Below are positions 42,770-52,978 of a stretch of 64,000 nt of DNA, piece by piece; position 1 is the stretch's first letter; the number at the start of each line of letters is the position of its first letter. This DNA is from Segatella copri (lineage in GTDB: Bacteria > Bacteroidota > Bacteroidia > Bacteroidales > Bacteroidaceae): positions 906,001 to 970,000 of the forward strand of contig NZ_CP156891.1 of NCBI RefSeq assembly GCF_019249795.2, given 5' to 3'. The notes under the pieces are model-generated. The model did not search any database and was not told the origin of the DNA. It was given only the letters and a program-made list of their open reading frames with translations. A program made the position numbers and the translations under genes.

Positions 42770-42795
42770 TTCAATTAATAATTTATAATTAATAA

Positions 42796-43668
42796 TTATT
42801 TTGCTGCCGCCAATTCAGCGATGCACTTCTTCAAACTGTCAGTCCAGTATGGCACCTTAAATCCGAAAGTCTGCTTCAGCTTACTCTTGTCAAGTACAGA
42901 GAAGTGAGGACGCTTCACTGGGCTTGGGAACTCCTCGCTGTAGCAAGGCTGTATATCGCAAGTATTTCCGCTCAGTTCGCAGATAATCTTAGCGAAATCA
43001 AACCAAGAGCAGACACCCTCATTAGAGAAGTGGTAGATGCCCGTCTTATCCAACTGGTCAGTTTCGATGATATGTGAGATGACAGCAGCCAGGTCGCCAG
43101 CATAAGTTGGAGTACCCACCTGGTCGAAGACCACCTTCAGGGTGTCGTGGCTTGCCGTGAGACTCTGCATGGTCTTCACGAAGTTCTTACCCCACTGAGA
43201 GTAGAGCCATGCTGTACGGATGATGATATGCTTGCATCCTGTAGCTTCAATACTCTTTTCGCCTGCAAGTTTCGTTTTACCATATACCCCCAAAGGATTC
43301 GTTTCCCAATCTTCACGGCAAGGTATATTCTTATCGCCCTGAAAAACATAGTCGGTAGATACATGAATCAAAGCACCATCTACCTCCTTCATAGCCTGTG
43401 CCAAATTTCCCGCAGCAGTATTGTTGAGCAGATTAACCAGATCGTAATCTGTTTCAGCCTTATCTACGTTGGTATAAGCAGCGCAGTTAACAATTACCTG
43501 AATATCATTCTCCCTCACCTTTTCTCGGATAGCGTCAAGATTGGTGATATCCAGTTTTTCATAGCCTTCAGCCACATCGGTGAAGACAAACTTGTGATTG
43601 CTTTTTTGGGCACAGATTTGCATTTCATGTCCCAATTGACCATTAGCGCCTGTTACTAATATATTCAT
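42796..43668 (-). CDS. rfbD: dTDP-4-dehydrorhamnose reductase
   Basis: The 290-residue protein has the NAD(P)-binding VTGANGQLGHEM, NCAAYTNVDKAE, STDYVFQGD, and the YGKTKLAGE catalytic segment. It performs the last step of dTDP-L-rhamnose synthesis, reducing the 4-keto group. Full length. It is the first gene of the rfbD-rfbB operon, whose promoter lies about 145 bases upstream. Confidence 0.95.
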   Translation of the reverse strand: MNILVTGANGQLGHEMQICAQKSNHKFVFTDVAEGYEKLDITNLDAIREKVRENDIQVIVNCAAYTNVDKAETDYDLVNLLNNTAAGNLAQAMKEVDGALIHVSTDYVFQGDKNIPCREDWETNPLGVYGKTKLAGEKSIEATGCKHIIIRTAWLYSQWGKNFVKTMQSLTASHDTLKVVFDQVGTPTYAGDLAAVISHIIETDQLDKTGIYHFSNEGVCSWFDFAKIICELSGNTCDIQPCYSEEFPSPVKRPHFSVLDKSKLKQTFGFKVPYWTDSLKKCIAELAAAK

Positions 43669-43811
43669 TGTTTTAATATTTTATTCAATATAATATTTTA
43701 AAGTCTACTTACCATTTCCCTCTACACATGAAGAAAACAGATTTTTTCTCTCGAAATCTATTTCCTACTACCTATATATATAAATCCATTCATCTATATA
43801 TAAATATGTGG

Positions 43812-43843
43812 CAAAGGTAAAAAAAAAAATTGAGTTGACCAAA
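43812..43843 (-). promoter_or_regulatory. rfbD-rfbB promoter
   Basis: On the minus strand TTTG (43843-43840) and TACCTTTG (43819-43812) are 20 bases apart. The leader of about 140 bases before rfbD is AT-rich with TATATA runs. Confidence 0.75.
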
Positions 43844-43887
43844 AAAAAGAAAAGAAAAGAGAAGAAACTAACATATATTAAACAAAG

Positions 43888-43923
43888 ACCGCCACACTTT
43901 TTCACAAAAGCATGGCGGTTTTC
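43888..43923. repeat. Terminator-like hairpin between divergent genes
   Basis: ACCGCCA (43888-43894) pairs with TGGCGGT (43913-43919), followed by TTTT. No annotated gene ends here because both neighbours start outward. The remainder of 43669-44384 is AT-rich and shows no coding frame that I trust. Confidence 0.5.
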
Positions 43924-44276
43924 CCTAAAACATAATAGATAAGCTTTGCCTTTAAGGGCAAACTTGAATCATCAAGTAGCCTAGTCTATTACCAATCCTT
44001 TTTTCCCTAATATAAACTAAACCTGTTTTCCTATTTAAATCAACATACTAAATCAACAAAAGGAATTTTCTTTATCATTAAATACTTTTAGAAGACTTGA
44101 AGTGGTAATAAAACCATAAAAACTACTGTTTTCTGATTTCGGTTGCAAAATTATATCATTTTTTTCAAAGTTGTATACCTAAGTAGTATTTGGGTAAAAA
44201 AATAGCCTACTAAAGAAATAGATAACTCCCTAAAAATCAGAGATTTCAACATATTAACTATTTTTATCTAAAGTAA

Positions 44277-46115
<1,839 letters not shown>

Positions 46116-46117
<2 letters not shown>

Positions 46118-46871
46118 AGCTTCTGTGTATCACGGTTCCGTTAGCCTGATGCGTAGCAAGAACCTGCACCTCAGCTATTTGCACGTGTTCTGGAGCACTT
46201 GCAGCATAGAAGACAACATCTGCCACGTCATCCCCGTTCAGAGGCTCTATGCCGCGGTAAACGTTGTCTGCGCGGTTCTGGTCACCATGGAAACGGATGT
46301 TAGAGAAGTTTGTTTCAACCAAACCCGGTTTCACATTAGTAACACGCACTTTCGTATGTGCCACATCAATACGCAAGCCGTCTGTAATAGCCTTTACAGC
46401 CGCTTTGGTAGCACAATATACATTACCTCCCGCATAAGCAGCATCACCCGCCACACTACCTATATTGATTACATGACCATGATTACGCTCCACCATACCA
46501 GGTACTATCAGGCGAGTCATGGTTAAGAGACCCTTGATATTGGTATCAATCATCTGGTCCCAATCTTCAAAATCGCCCTCATATTCAGGTTCCAGTCCAC
46601 GTGCGAGTCCTGCATTATTGATAAGCACATCCACATTGCGCCACTCCTCAGGGATGTAATCCACCGCTTTCTTGGCAGCTTCACGGTTACGCACATCGAA
46701 AGCCAAGGCAAGCACCTCAACGCCCTCAGCCTCGAGTTCTTTCTTCAGGATTTCCAACTTTCCCGTGTTTCTACCTGTAAGAATCAGGTTATAGCCGCCA
46801 CGGGCAAAACGACGTGCACAACCTTCGCCAATACCGCTTGTTGCGCCTGTAATAAGAGCAATTTTATTCAT
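46116..46871 (-). CDS. SDR-family NADP-dependent dehydrogenase (YdfG-like)
   Basis: The 251-residue protein is a classical short-chain dehydrogenase: cofactor site ALITGATSGIGEGCARRFA, NNAGLARG, catalytic Ser in INIGSVAGDAAY, and YCATKAAVKAITDGLR with Tyr and Lys. The closest known role is oxidation of 3-hydroxy acids or serine (YdfG-type), but substrate cannot be decided from sequence. The Arg in TGRNTGK suggests NADP preference. The histidine-phosphatase gene lies 87 bases upstream on the same strand. Confidence 0.9.
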
Positions 46872-46968
46872 ATTCTTTGATACTTTGAATTATACTTAGA
46901 ACTTTTGATACTTTGAACTTTTATGATTAGCGAAGCAATTGAATTCTTCACTCTTCACTTAAAGAATA
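46872..46968. repeat. Repeat families C and B between two genes
   Basis: 46872-46922 holds repeated TACTTTGAA/GAACTTTTGATAC units (family C) and 46940-46968 holds TTCTTCACTCTTCACTT (family B). The complement of each occurs in frame in the DUF3987 gene. The right part overlaps the 3' end of the histidine phosphatase gene. Confidence 0.5.
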
Positions 46969-47465
46969 AGGACTCTGACCTCAGCATTCGCCATTTTCTC
47001 TATCTGGTTCATCGGACGTTTATAATAAACACTCTGGATAGCCTTGTTGATGATGCCATGCCCCACAGCAAGAACGGTCTGATCAGGATAAGTAACCTTG
47101 AGCCAGGTAAGGAAATTCTGGGCTCTTGATTTCATCTTTTCCAGCGTCTCTATGTTGTCCGGCCAATCCTTTGGGTCCTTCGGCAGGTCAGGGATGAATT
47201 TACCCGTAAAATCGCCCCAATCGCGCTCTCTGAGCAAGGGAGTGGTGACAACGGGATGCGAGCCGGCAATAATTTCACAGGTCTGTATACTGCGATAGAG
47301 ATCGCTTGATACGAAAACATCGATAGGTGTACCGGCCATTTTCCTGGCCACTTCCTCAGCTTGCTCAATACCTTTCATATTGAGTTTTCCCGGTGTTTGT
47401 CCCTGCATAATTTGCGCCTTGTTATCCACCGTTTCACCATGGCGCACCAAATATAATTTTGTCAT
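46959..47465 (-). CDS. Histidine phosphatase family protein (phosphoglycerate mutase-like)
   Basis: The 168-residue protein begins TKLYLVRHGETVDNKAQIMQG with the catalytic Arg-His-Gly, has SSDLYRSIQTCEII with the second Arg, LRERDWGDFTG, and TVLAVGHGIINKAI with the second His. It removes phosphate from a small metabolite through a phosphohistidine intermediate. Small members include alpha-ribazole phosphatase and broad phosphatases; the substrate here is open. Short tandem repeats fill the region upstream. Confidence 0.9.
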   Translation of the reverse strand: MTKLYLVRHGETVDNKAQIMQGQTPGKLNMKGIEQAEEVARKMAGTPIDVFVSSDLYRSIQTCEIIAGSHPVVTTPLLRERDWGDFTGKFIPDLPKDPKDWPDNIETLEKMKSRAQNFLTWLKVTYPDQTVLAVGHGIINKAIQSVYYKRPMNQIEKMANAEVRVLIL

Positions 47466-47499
47466 TGTCTTTACTTTTTCCGTCTATATCAAAAATGAG

Positions 47500-47568
47500 T
47501 TTTTACTTTTCCTAAGTCTATACTCCAGACATAGTTTTTACTTTCACTAAGTCTCTTTCCAAGACATC
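47500..47568. repeat. 35-bp unit, two imperfect tandem copies
   Basis: Units 47500-47534 and 47535-47568 both run TTTTTACTTT, CTAAGTCT, CCA-GACAT. They lie upstream of the histidine phosphatase gene and could duplicate a regulatory site. Confidence 0.75.
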
Positions 47569-47625
47569 ATGATTCTGATTTTGCTTACAAAATTACGGCT
47601 TTCTATCGAGACCAACAAATAATTT

Positions 47626-47669
47626 GCGTTAAATATAGCAATAATTAGCGTTAAATATAGCAATAATTT
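47626..47669. repeat. 22-bp unit, two tandem copies
   Basis: Units 47626-47647 and 47648-47669 (GCGTTAAATATAGCAATAAT core) are identical except at the last base. They lie between divergent genes, just before the promoter of the DUF308 gene. Confidence 0.9.
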
Positions 47670-47688
47670 AAGTTTATATAAAAAACTT

Positions 47689-47720
47689 CTTGCTAGTTTC
47701 GGATTTCTTTCGTAACTTTG
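47689..47720 (+). promoter_or_regulatory. Promoter of the DUF308 gene
   Basis: TAACTTTG (47713-47720) is preceded by CTTG (47689-47692) at 20 bases. The box overlaps an earlier in-frame ATG at 47718, which fixes the start at 47748. Confidence 0.65.
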
Positions 47721-47747
47721 CCCCGAAATAACAAAATCAGTTTTAGT

Positions 47748-48398
47748 ATGAAGGTAATACACAGTTCAATATTCCGCGCAGTATGCGCCATCATCGTAGG
47801 AGTCCTGCTCATCCAATATCGTGAGCAGACCGTCACCTGGATAACCATCGCCATCGGTGTTTTGTTTTTCCTTTCAGGTGTCATCTCCCTTGCCAGTTAT
47901 TGGGCAGCCAAGCGCAATGCAGAGAAGATGCAGGGCCAGATTCTGTCTGATTCCAATGGTAAGCCTATCATGGGCATGATACCTAAATTCCCGCTTGTGA
48001 GTGTAGGCAGTCTTATCCTGGGATTGCTGCTTGCCCTGATGCCTCAGGTGTTTATCGCCTGGCTGATGTTCATCCTGGCATTCATCCTGATTCTGGGTGC
48101 TCTGACCCAGTTTGCCAACCTGGCTTCAGCAGCTAAGATGGGACGCGTAGGCATTCTCTTCTGGCTCTTCCCTTCAGCCCTTCTTCTGCTGGGTCTGCTC
48201 GCCATCATTAAGCCTTCAGCCATCGCCTCTGCTCCTCTTTTCATCATCGGTTGGGGTATGCTCATCTATGGAGTAGTAGAGCTTCTCAACGCCTTTAAAG
48301 TCTCCAACAACAAGAGAATCTGGCTGAAGAACCAGCAGCAGAAACAGAATTCAAAGGAGATTTATGTGGATGTAGAGGAAGTGAAGAACGAAGAGTAA
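47748..48398 (+). CDS. DUF308 (HdeD-like) membrane protein
   Basis: The 216-residue protein has six hydrophobic helices in paired DUF308 repeats (FRAVCAIIVGVLLIQY, TWITIAIGVLFFLSGVISLASY, VSVGSLILGLLLALMP, AWLMFILAFILILGALTQ, FWLFPSALLLLGLLAII, PLFIIGWGMLIYGVVELLNAF). The family includes HdeD, linked to acid resistance; no function is established here. The cytosolic tail is charged, and its last residues (EEVKNEE) come from a family B repeat at 48377-48398. It uses ATG 47748, after the promoter. Confidence 0.85.
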   Translation: MKVIHSSIFRAVCAIIVGVLLIQYREQTVTWITIAIGVLFFLSGVISLASYWAAKRNAEKMQGQILSDSNGKPIMGMIPKFPLVSVGSLILGLLLALMPQVFIAWLMFILAFILILGALTQFANLASAAKMGRVGILFWLFPSALLLLGLLAIIKPSAIASAPLFIIGWGMLIYGVVELLNAFKVSNNKRIWLKNQQQKQNSKEIYVDVEEVKNEE

Positions 48399-48472
48399 AG
48401 CACGAAGAAGTCTACAGTATTTACTATCGAAGAAGTTCTGAGTAAAACAACGAAATCATTATATCATCATAT

Positions 48473-51022
48473 ATGAATAAAATTAAGTCTCTCTTTGCCT
48501 GGTCATGGCAAAAGTTTCGCGCATTCTGTACCTGGTACAAAGGATTGTATCAGGGCAGAGCGTGGTATACCAAGACCCTCGTTGCCTTGGCAAGTTGTAT
48601 AGTCGCCTTCATCTTGTATCTGGGCGCAGTAGATATCAACTTCTTATGGCTCTTCGGCAAGTCACCTGGCTATTTCTCAGGCATCCTGGACCCACAGACC
48701 TCAGAGGCCTCTGAAATCTATTCGGCTGATGGAAAGCTCATCGGCAAGTATTTCAACGAAAATCGTACTCCGGTAGAATATGATGAGGTAACACCTGATT
48801 TCTTCAAGGCACTGGTAGATACCGAGGATGAACGATTCTACAAGCACATCGGTATCGATCCTATCGGTGTGTTTGCTGCTGCCAAGGATGCACTCCTCCA
48901 TCATAACGGGCGCGGTGCTTCTACCATCACACAGCAGCTGGCGAAGAACATGTTCCGTGTACGTTCGCAATATTCTACCGGTTTGCTGGGCAAGATTCCT
49001 GTACTCCGCCTGCTCATCATCAAGAGCAAGGAGTGGATCATCGCGGTTAAACTCGAAACGGTGTTCAGCAAGAAGGAAATCATCACCATGTATGCCAATA
49101 CAGTAGATTTCGGTAGCAATTCCTATGGTATCAAAACCGCTGCGAAGACCTACTTCAACACCACCCCTAAGGAGTTGACCACCGGTCAGGCTGCCGTGCT
49201 CGTGGGCATGCTCAAAGCTACCACCTACTACAACCCACGCACCAACCCGGAGAACAGTCTTGCACGCCGCAACACCGTATTATATAATATGGTGACACAT
49301 GGCGATCTCTCAAAAGACAGATACAATGAACTGAAAGATGAGCCTATCAAGCTCGATTTCAAGGTAGAAGAAAACTACGACGGACAGGCTAAATACTTCC
49401 GTGAGGCAGTAGCCAACTACCTGAAAGACTGGTGTAAAGACGAAGGTTACGACCTCTATACCAGCGGTTTGAAGATTTATACCACCATCGATACCCGCAT
49501 GCAGAAGTATGCAGAAGATGCAGCTCGCAAGCAGATGAAACAGGTACAGCAGAACTTCAACAACCACTGGAGCATCCGCCGTACCCAGGCAGGCAAAGGC
49601 AACTGGATGGGTCAGGATCCTTGGCAGGATGAGAACCACAACGTGATACCAAACTTCATCCAGGGCATTGCCGAGCGCCAGCCATTCTACAAGGCATTGA
49701 TAGCCCGCTTCCCTAACAATCCCGACTCAGTAAACTATTACTATAAGGAGTGGGTTCACCCGGTTAAGGTATTCGATTATGACAAGGGCAGCATCACGAT
49801 GAATATGACATCAGAAGACTCCATCAAGTATATGACCACCTTCATGCACTGCGCCTTTGTAGCCATGGAGCCACAGACCGGAGCAGTAAAGGCATGGGTG
49901 GGCGATATCGACTTCGACCACTGGAAGTATGACAAGGTAACAGCCGAGCGCCAGCCTGGTTCTACCTTCAAGCTCTTTGTTTATACCGAGGCGATGAATC
50001 AGGGTTTAACCCCTTGTGACAAGCGTCGCGACGAATATATCTCTATGGAGGTATACGATAAGAAGAAGCACGAGATGACCACCTGGCGCCCATCCAATGC
50101 CAATGGTTCGTTCTCGGGCGACAGTATCCCATTGAAGAGTGCCTTTGCCAAGAGTATCAACTCTGTGGCTGTAAGATTAGGACAGGAGATGGGCATCAAG
50201 CGCATCATCGAGACAGCCAAGAAGATGGGTATCAACAGTCCGCTGGATGACACCCCTTCTCTCGCCCTCGGTTCCAGCGATGTCAACCTCCTGGAGATGA
50301 CATGCGCCTACAGCACCATTGCCAACAATGGCAAGCACCACGACCCGGTATTGGTTACCAAGATTGTAGACCACGATGGTAAGGTGGTTTACAAGGGCCC
50401 TACCGATTCCGAGCAGGTGATACCTTACAAGAGTGCCTTCCTCATGCAGCAGCTCTTACAGGGCGGTATGAAGGAGCCGGGAGGTACATCCCAGAGTCTC
50501 TGGGGCTATGTAGGCAACTACCGTGATACAGAGTTCGGTGGCAAGACAGGTACCACCAATAACCACTCCGATGCTTGGTTCATGTGTGTGAGCCCTAAGC
50601 TCGTAGTTGGTGCCTGGGTAGGAGGCGAATACCGCTGTCTCCACTTCCGCACCGGAGCCTTGGGTCAGGGATCCAGAACCGCTCTTCCTGTGTGCGGTTA
50701 CTTCCTTCAGAGTGTCTTTGGCGACCCAGCCTTCCAGCAGTATCACGGCAAGTTTGACAAGCCACATGACAACGATATCACCCGCGATATGTACATCTGT
50801 GCAAGTTATGCACCAAAGCCAAAGGTAGATACCACCAAGGTAGACAGTACCGTCTTCCAGGAAGAGATCGTTCTCGATGACGAAGGCAACCCTATCATCC
50901 GCGAGGTTCCTGCCAAGAAGGCGGAAGACGAATCTGCCACCGGTACTGCCACTACAGAAGAAAAGAAAGAGAAGAAGAAGGCTAAGCCAACCGAGCAGCC
51001 TATCAACTTCGATGATCTTTAA
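48473..51022 (+). CDS. Penicillin-binding protein 1A (transglycosylase/transpeptidase)
   Basis: The 849-residue class A PBP has an N-terminal transmembrane helix (LVALASCIVAFILYLGAV), a GT51 glycosyltransferase domain (EDERFYKHIGIDPIG with the catalytic Glu; GASTITQQLAKNMF; KKEIITMYANTVDFG), and a transpeptidase domain with SxxK (PGSTFKLFVY, near residue 497), SxN (AKSINSVAVR) and KTGTT (near 690). It polymerises and crosslinks peptidoglycan in the periplasm. The C-terminus is a Lys/Glu-rich tail. It may share a transcript with the DUF308 gene (75 bases upstream). Confidence 0.95.
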   Translation: MNKIKSLFAWSWQKFRAFCTWYKGLYQGRAWYTKTLVALASCIVAFILYLGAVDINFLWLFGKSPGYFSGILDPQTSEASEIYSADGKLIGKYFNENRTPVEYDEVTPDFFKALVDTEDERFYKHIGIDPIGVFAAAKDALLHHNGRGASTITQQLAKNMFRVRSQYSTGLLGKIPVLRLLIIKSKEWIIAVKLETVFSKKEIITMYANTVDFGSNSYGIKTAAKTYFNTTPKELTTGQAAVLVGMLKATTYYNPRTNPENSLARRNTVLYNMVTHGDLSKDRYNELKDEPIKLDFKVEENYDGQAKYFREAVANYLKDWCKDEGYDLYTSGLKIYTTIDTRMQKYAEDAARKQMKQVQQNFNNHWSIRRTQAGKGNWMGQDPWQDENHNVIPNFIQGIAERQPFYKALIARFPNNPDSVNYYYKEWVHPVKVFDYDKGSITMNMTSEDSIKYMTTFMHCAFVAMEPQTGAVKAWVGDIDFDHWKYDKVTAERQPGSTFKLFVYTEAMNQGLTPCDKRRDEYISMEVYDKKKHEMTTWRPSNANGSFSGDSIPLKSAFAKSINSVAVRLGQEMGIKRIIETAKKMGINSPLDDTPSLALGSSDVNLLEMTCAYSTIANNGKHHDPVLVTKIVDHDGKVVYKGPTDSEQVIPYKSAFLMQQLLQGGMKEPGGTSQSLWGYVGNYRDTEFGGKTGTTNNHSDAWFMCVSPKLVVGAWVGGEYRCLHFRTGALGQGSRTALPVCGYFLQSVFGDPAFQQYHGKFDKPHDNDITRDMYICASYAPKPKVDTTKVDSTVFQEEIVLDDEGNPIIREVPAKKAEDESATGTATTEEKKEKKKAKPTEQPINFDDL

Positions 51023-51121
51023 ATTTAGTTTATAGTTTATAGTTTATAGCGGCTACGCCGTTTAGCAAGAAGGCGATTTAATGTGGCTTATGCTATAAAC
51101 TATAAATTATAAACTATAAAT
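51023..51121. repeat. TTTATAG-type inverted repeat (family A)
   Basis: About three TTTATAG units (51027-51050) face the complementary CTATAAA units (51091-51119) across a GC-richer centre. The segment lies between the PBP and helicase genes, leaving no room for a clear separate promoter. Confidence 0.7.
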
Positions 51122-51129
51122 TAAATACA

Positions 51130-52866
51130 ATGATTGATCTCGACAACCCAGAGTTGCAGAATGCACTCCAAATCATACAGTTTACCCGTCGTTCGCTTTT
51201 CCTTACCGGAAAGGCGGGGACGGGTAAATCTACTTTTTTACGTTATATAGCCGCCAATACCAAGAAGAAACATATCATTCTTGCCCCAACAGGCATTGCG
51301 GCCATCAACGCCGGAGGAAGCACGCTCCACAGCTTTTTCAAGCTTCCTTTCCACCCGCTGCTGCCCAACGACAGCATGTATTCCGTCCGCAACATCCGCA
51401 ACACCCTGAAGTATAATTCAGAGAAGATAAAGATTATCCGCGAGGTAGAGCTCATCATCATCGATGAGATCAGTATGGTTCGTGCCGATATCATCGATTT
51501 CCTGGACAAGATATTGCGGGTATATTGCCGCAACATGCGAGAGCCTTTCGGGGGCAAGCAGCTGCTTCTGGTGGGCGATATCTTCCAGCTGGAGCCTGTG
51601 GTAAGAGAGGACGACCGCCGTCTGCTCAGTCCCTTCTACCGCAGCAGTTTCTTCTTCGATGCCAAGGTGTTCGAATACTTCAAGCTCGTGAGCATCGAAC
51701 TCAAGAAGGTATACCGCCAGAGCGATCCTGTTTTCATCAGCATCCTCGACCATATCCGCACGTCTCAGGTACCTATGCAGGATCTCCAGCGCCTCAACCA
51801 GCGCGTGGGAGCCCAGCTCGATGAGAGCGATTCCAAACTTGCCATCACCCTCTCTACACGCCGCGATACGGTAGATTACATCAACGACAGCCAACTCCAG
51901 CGTCTTCCGGGAGAGCCTTGCCTCTTCCGTGGCCACATACAGGGCGAGTTTCCGGAGAGCAGTCTCCCTACCCCTATCGAGCTTTACCTCAAGACGGGGG
52001 CTCAGGTTATCTTCATCAAGAATGATATCGAGCATCAGTGGGTGAATGGCACGCTGGGCACCATCATCGGTTTTGATGAGGATGAGGATGCCAAGATTTA
52101 TGTGCGCACCGAGGAAGGCAAGGATGTGATGGTGGAGCCTGCGGCATGGAGCAACATGAGATACCATTTCAATGAGGTTGAGAAAAAGATTGAGGAGGAA
52201 GAGATTGGCAGATACGAGCAGTACCCCATCCGTCTGGCTTGGGCGATAACGGTTCATAAGAGCCAGGGCCTCACCTTCAACCAGGTGAAGATTGATTTCA
52301 CGGGTGGTGTCTTTGCGGGCGGACAGACGTATGTTGCCTTGTCCCGCTGCACCAGTCTCGAGGGCATCAGTCTTCAGGAGCCGTTGCGTCAGAGTGATGT
52401 TTTCGTGCGCAATGATGTCAAGCAGTTTGCCCGTCATTATAACGACCAGAGCACCATCAACACAGCGCTTACCCAGAGTAAGGCCGACAAGCAGTATCAT
52501 GATGCCGTCAAGGCCTTTGACAGGGGCGATATGCAGTCGGCTCTCGACAACTTCTTCCTTGCCATCCACAGCCGTTATGATATCGAGCAGCCGCTTGCCA
52601 AGCGTTTCATCCGCAGAAAGCTGAACAGGGTGAACGAGCTTCAGGCAGAGAACGAGCGGTTGCGCGAAGAAATAAGAAAGAAGGATGAAGAGAAGGAGAA
52701 GCAGCAGAAGTTCCTCAAGCGCCTTGCCACGGAGTATGTGATTATGGGGAAGGAGTGCGAAAAAGAGGGAATGAAAGAGGCTGCCATCATGAATTACCGC
52801 AAGGCCCTTACCCTTTATCCTGAGCACCCGGAGGCGAAAAAAAGGCTTTTAAAAGTAAAAAGGTAA
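51130..52866 (+). CDS. PIF1-like DNA helicase with C-terminal TPR
   Basis: The 578-residue protein is a superfamily 1 helicase: Walker A LFLTGKAGTGKSTFLRYIA (about residue 26), APTGIAAINAGGSTLHSFF (Ia), LIIIDEISMVRADIIDFLD (Walker B), LLLVGDIFQLEPV, KKVYRQ and C-terminal WAITVHKSQGLTFNQV with YVALSRCTSL. These motifs fit PIF1/RecD-type helicases. Residues about 445-575 add a charged coiled coil and a TPR-like repeat (YVIMGKECEKEGMKEAAIMNYRKALTLYPEHPEA). It unwinds DNA; the cellular role is not specified by the context. A strong terminator follows. Confidence 0.9.
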   Translation: MIDLDNPELQNALQIIQFTRRSLFLTGKAGTGKSTFLRYIAANTKKKHIILAPTGIAAINAGGSTLHSFFKLPFHPLLPNDSMYSVRNIRNTLKYNSEKIKIIREVELIIIDEISMVRADIIDFLDKILRVYCRNMREPFGGKQLLLVGDIFQLEPVVREDDRRLLSPFYRSSFFFDAKVFEYFKLVSIELKKVYRQSDPVFISILDHIRTSQVPMQDLQRLNQRVGAQLDESDSKLAITLSTRRDTVDYINDSQLQRLPGEPCLFRGHIQGEFPESSLPTPIELYLKTGAQVIFIKNDIEHQWVNGTLGTIIGFDEDEDAKIYVRTEEGKDVMVEPAAWSNMRYHFNEVEKKIEEEEIGRYEQYPIRLAWAITVHKSQGLTFNQVKIDFTGGVFAGGQTYVALSRCTSLEGISLQEPLRQSDVFVRNDVKQFARHYNDQSTINTALTQSKADKQYHDAVKAFDRGDMQSALDNFFLAIHSRYDIEQPLAKRFIRRKLNRVNELQAENERLREEIRKKDEEKEKQQKFLKRLATEYVIMGKECEKEGMKEAAIMNYRKALTLYPEHPEAKKRLLKVKR

Positions 52867-52874
52867 AAAGCAAT

Positions 52875-52930
52875 ATAGATAAAACAAAAAAACAGGCAAA
52901 ATCACTTGCCTGTTTTTTTGTTTTATCTAT
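52875..52930. terminator. Two-way terminator, 25-bp perfect stem
   Basis: Arms 52875-52899 and 52906-52930 are exact complements, with AAACAGGCAA/TTGCCTGTTT at the core and A/T runs outside. It serves the convergent helicase and lptD genes. Confidence 0.92.
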
Positions 52931-52978
52931 AAGCTGAAAAGCTTTATCAACTGGAAACTTTCAACTATAAGCTATCAT

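Noticed and set aside
51418..52827. Minus-strand frame of 469 residues
   Set aside because: It is antisense to the PIF1-like helicase, which has all its motifs; the minus frame lacks any domain.
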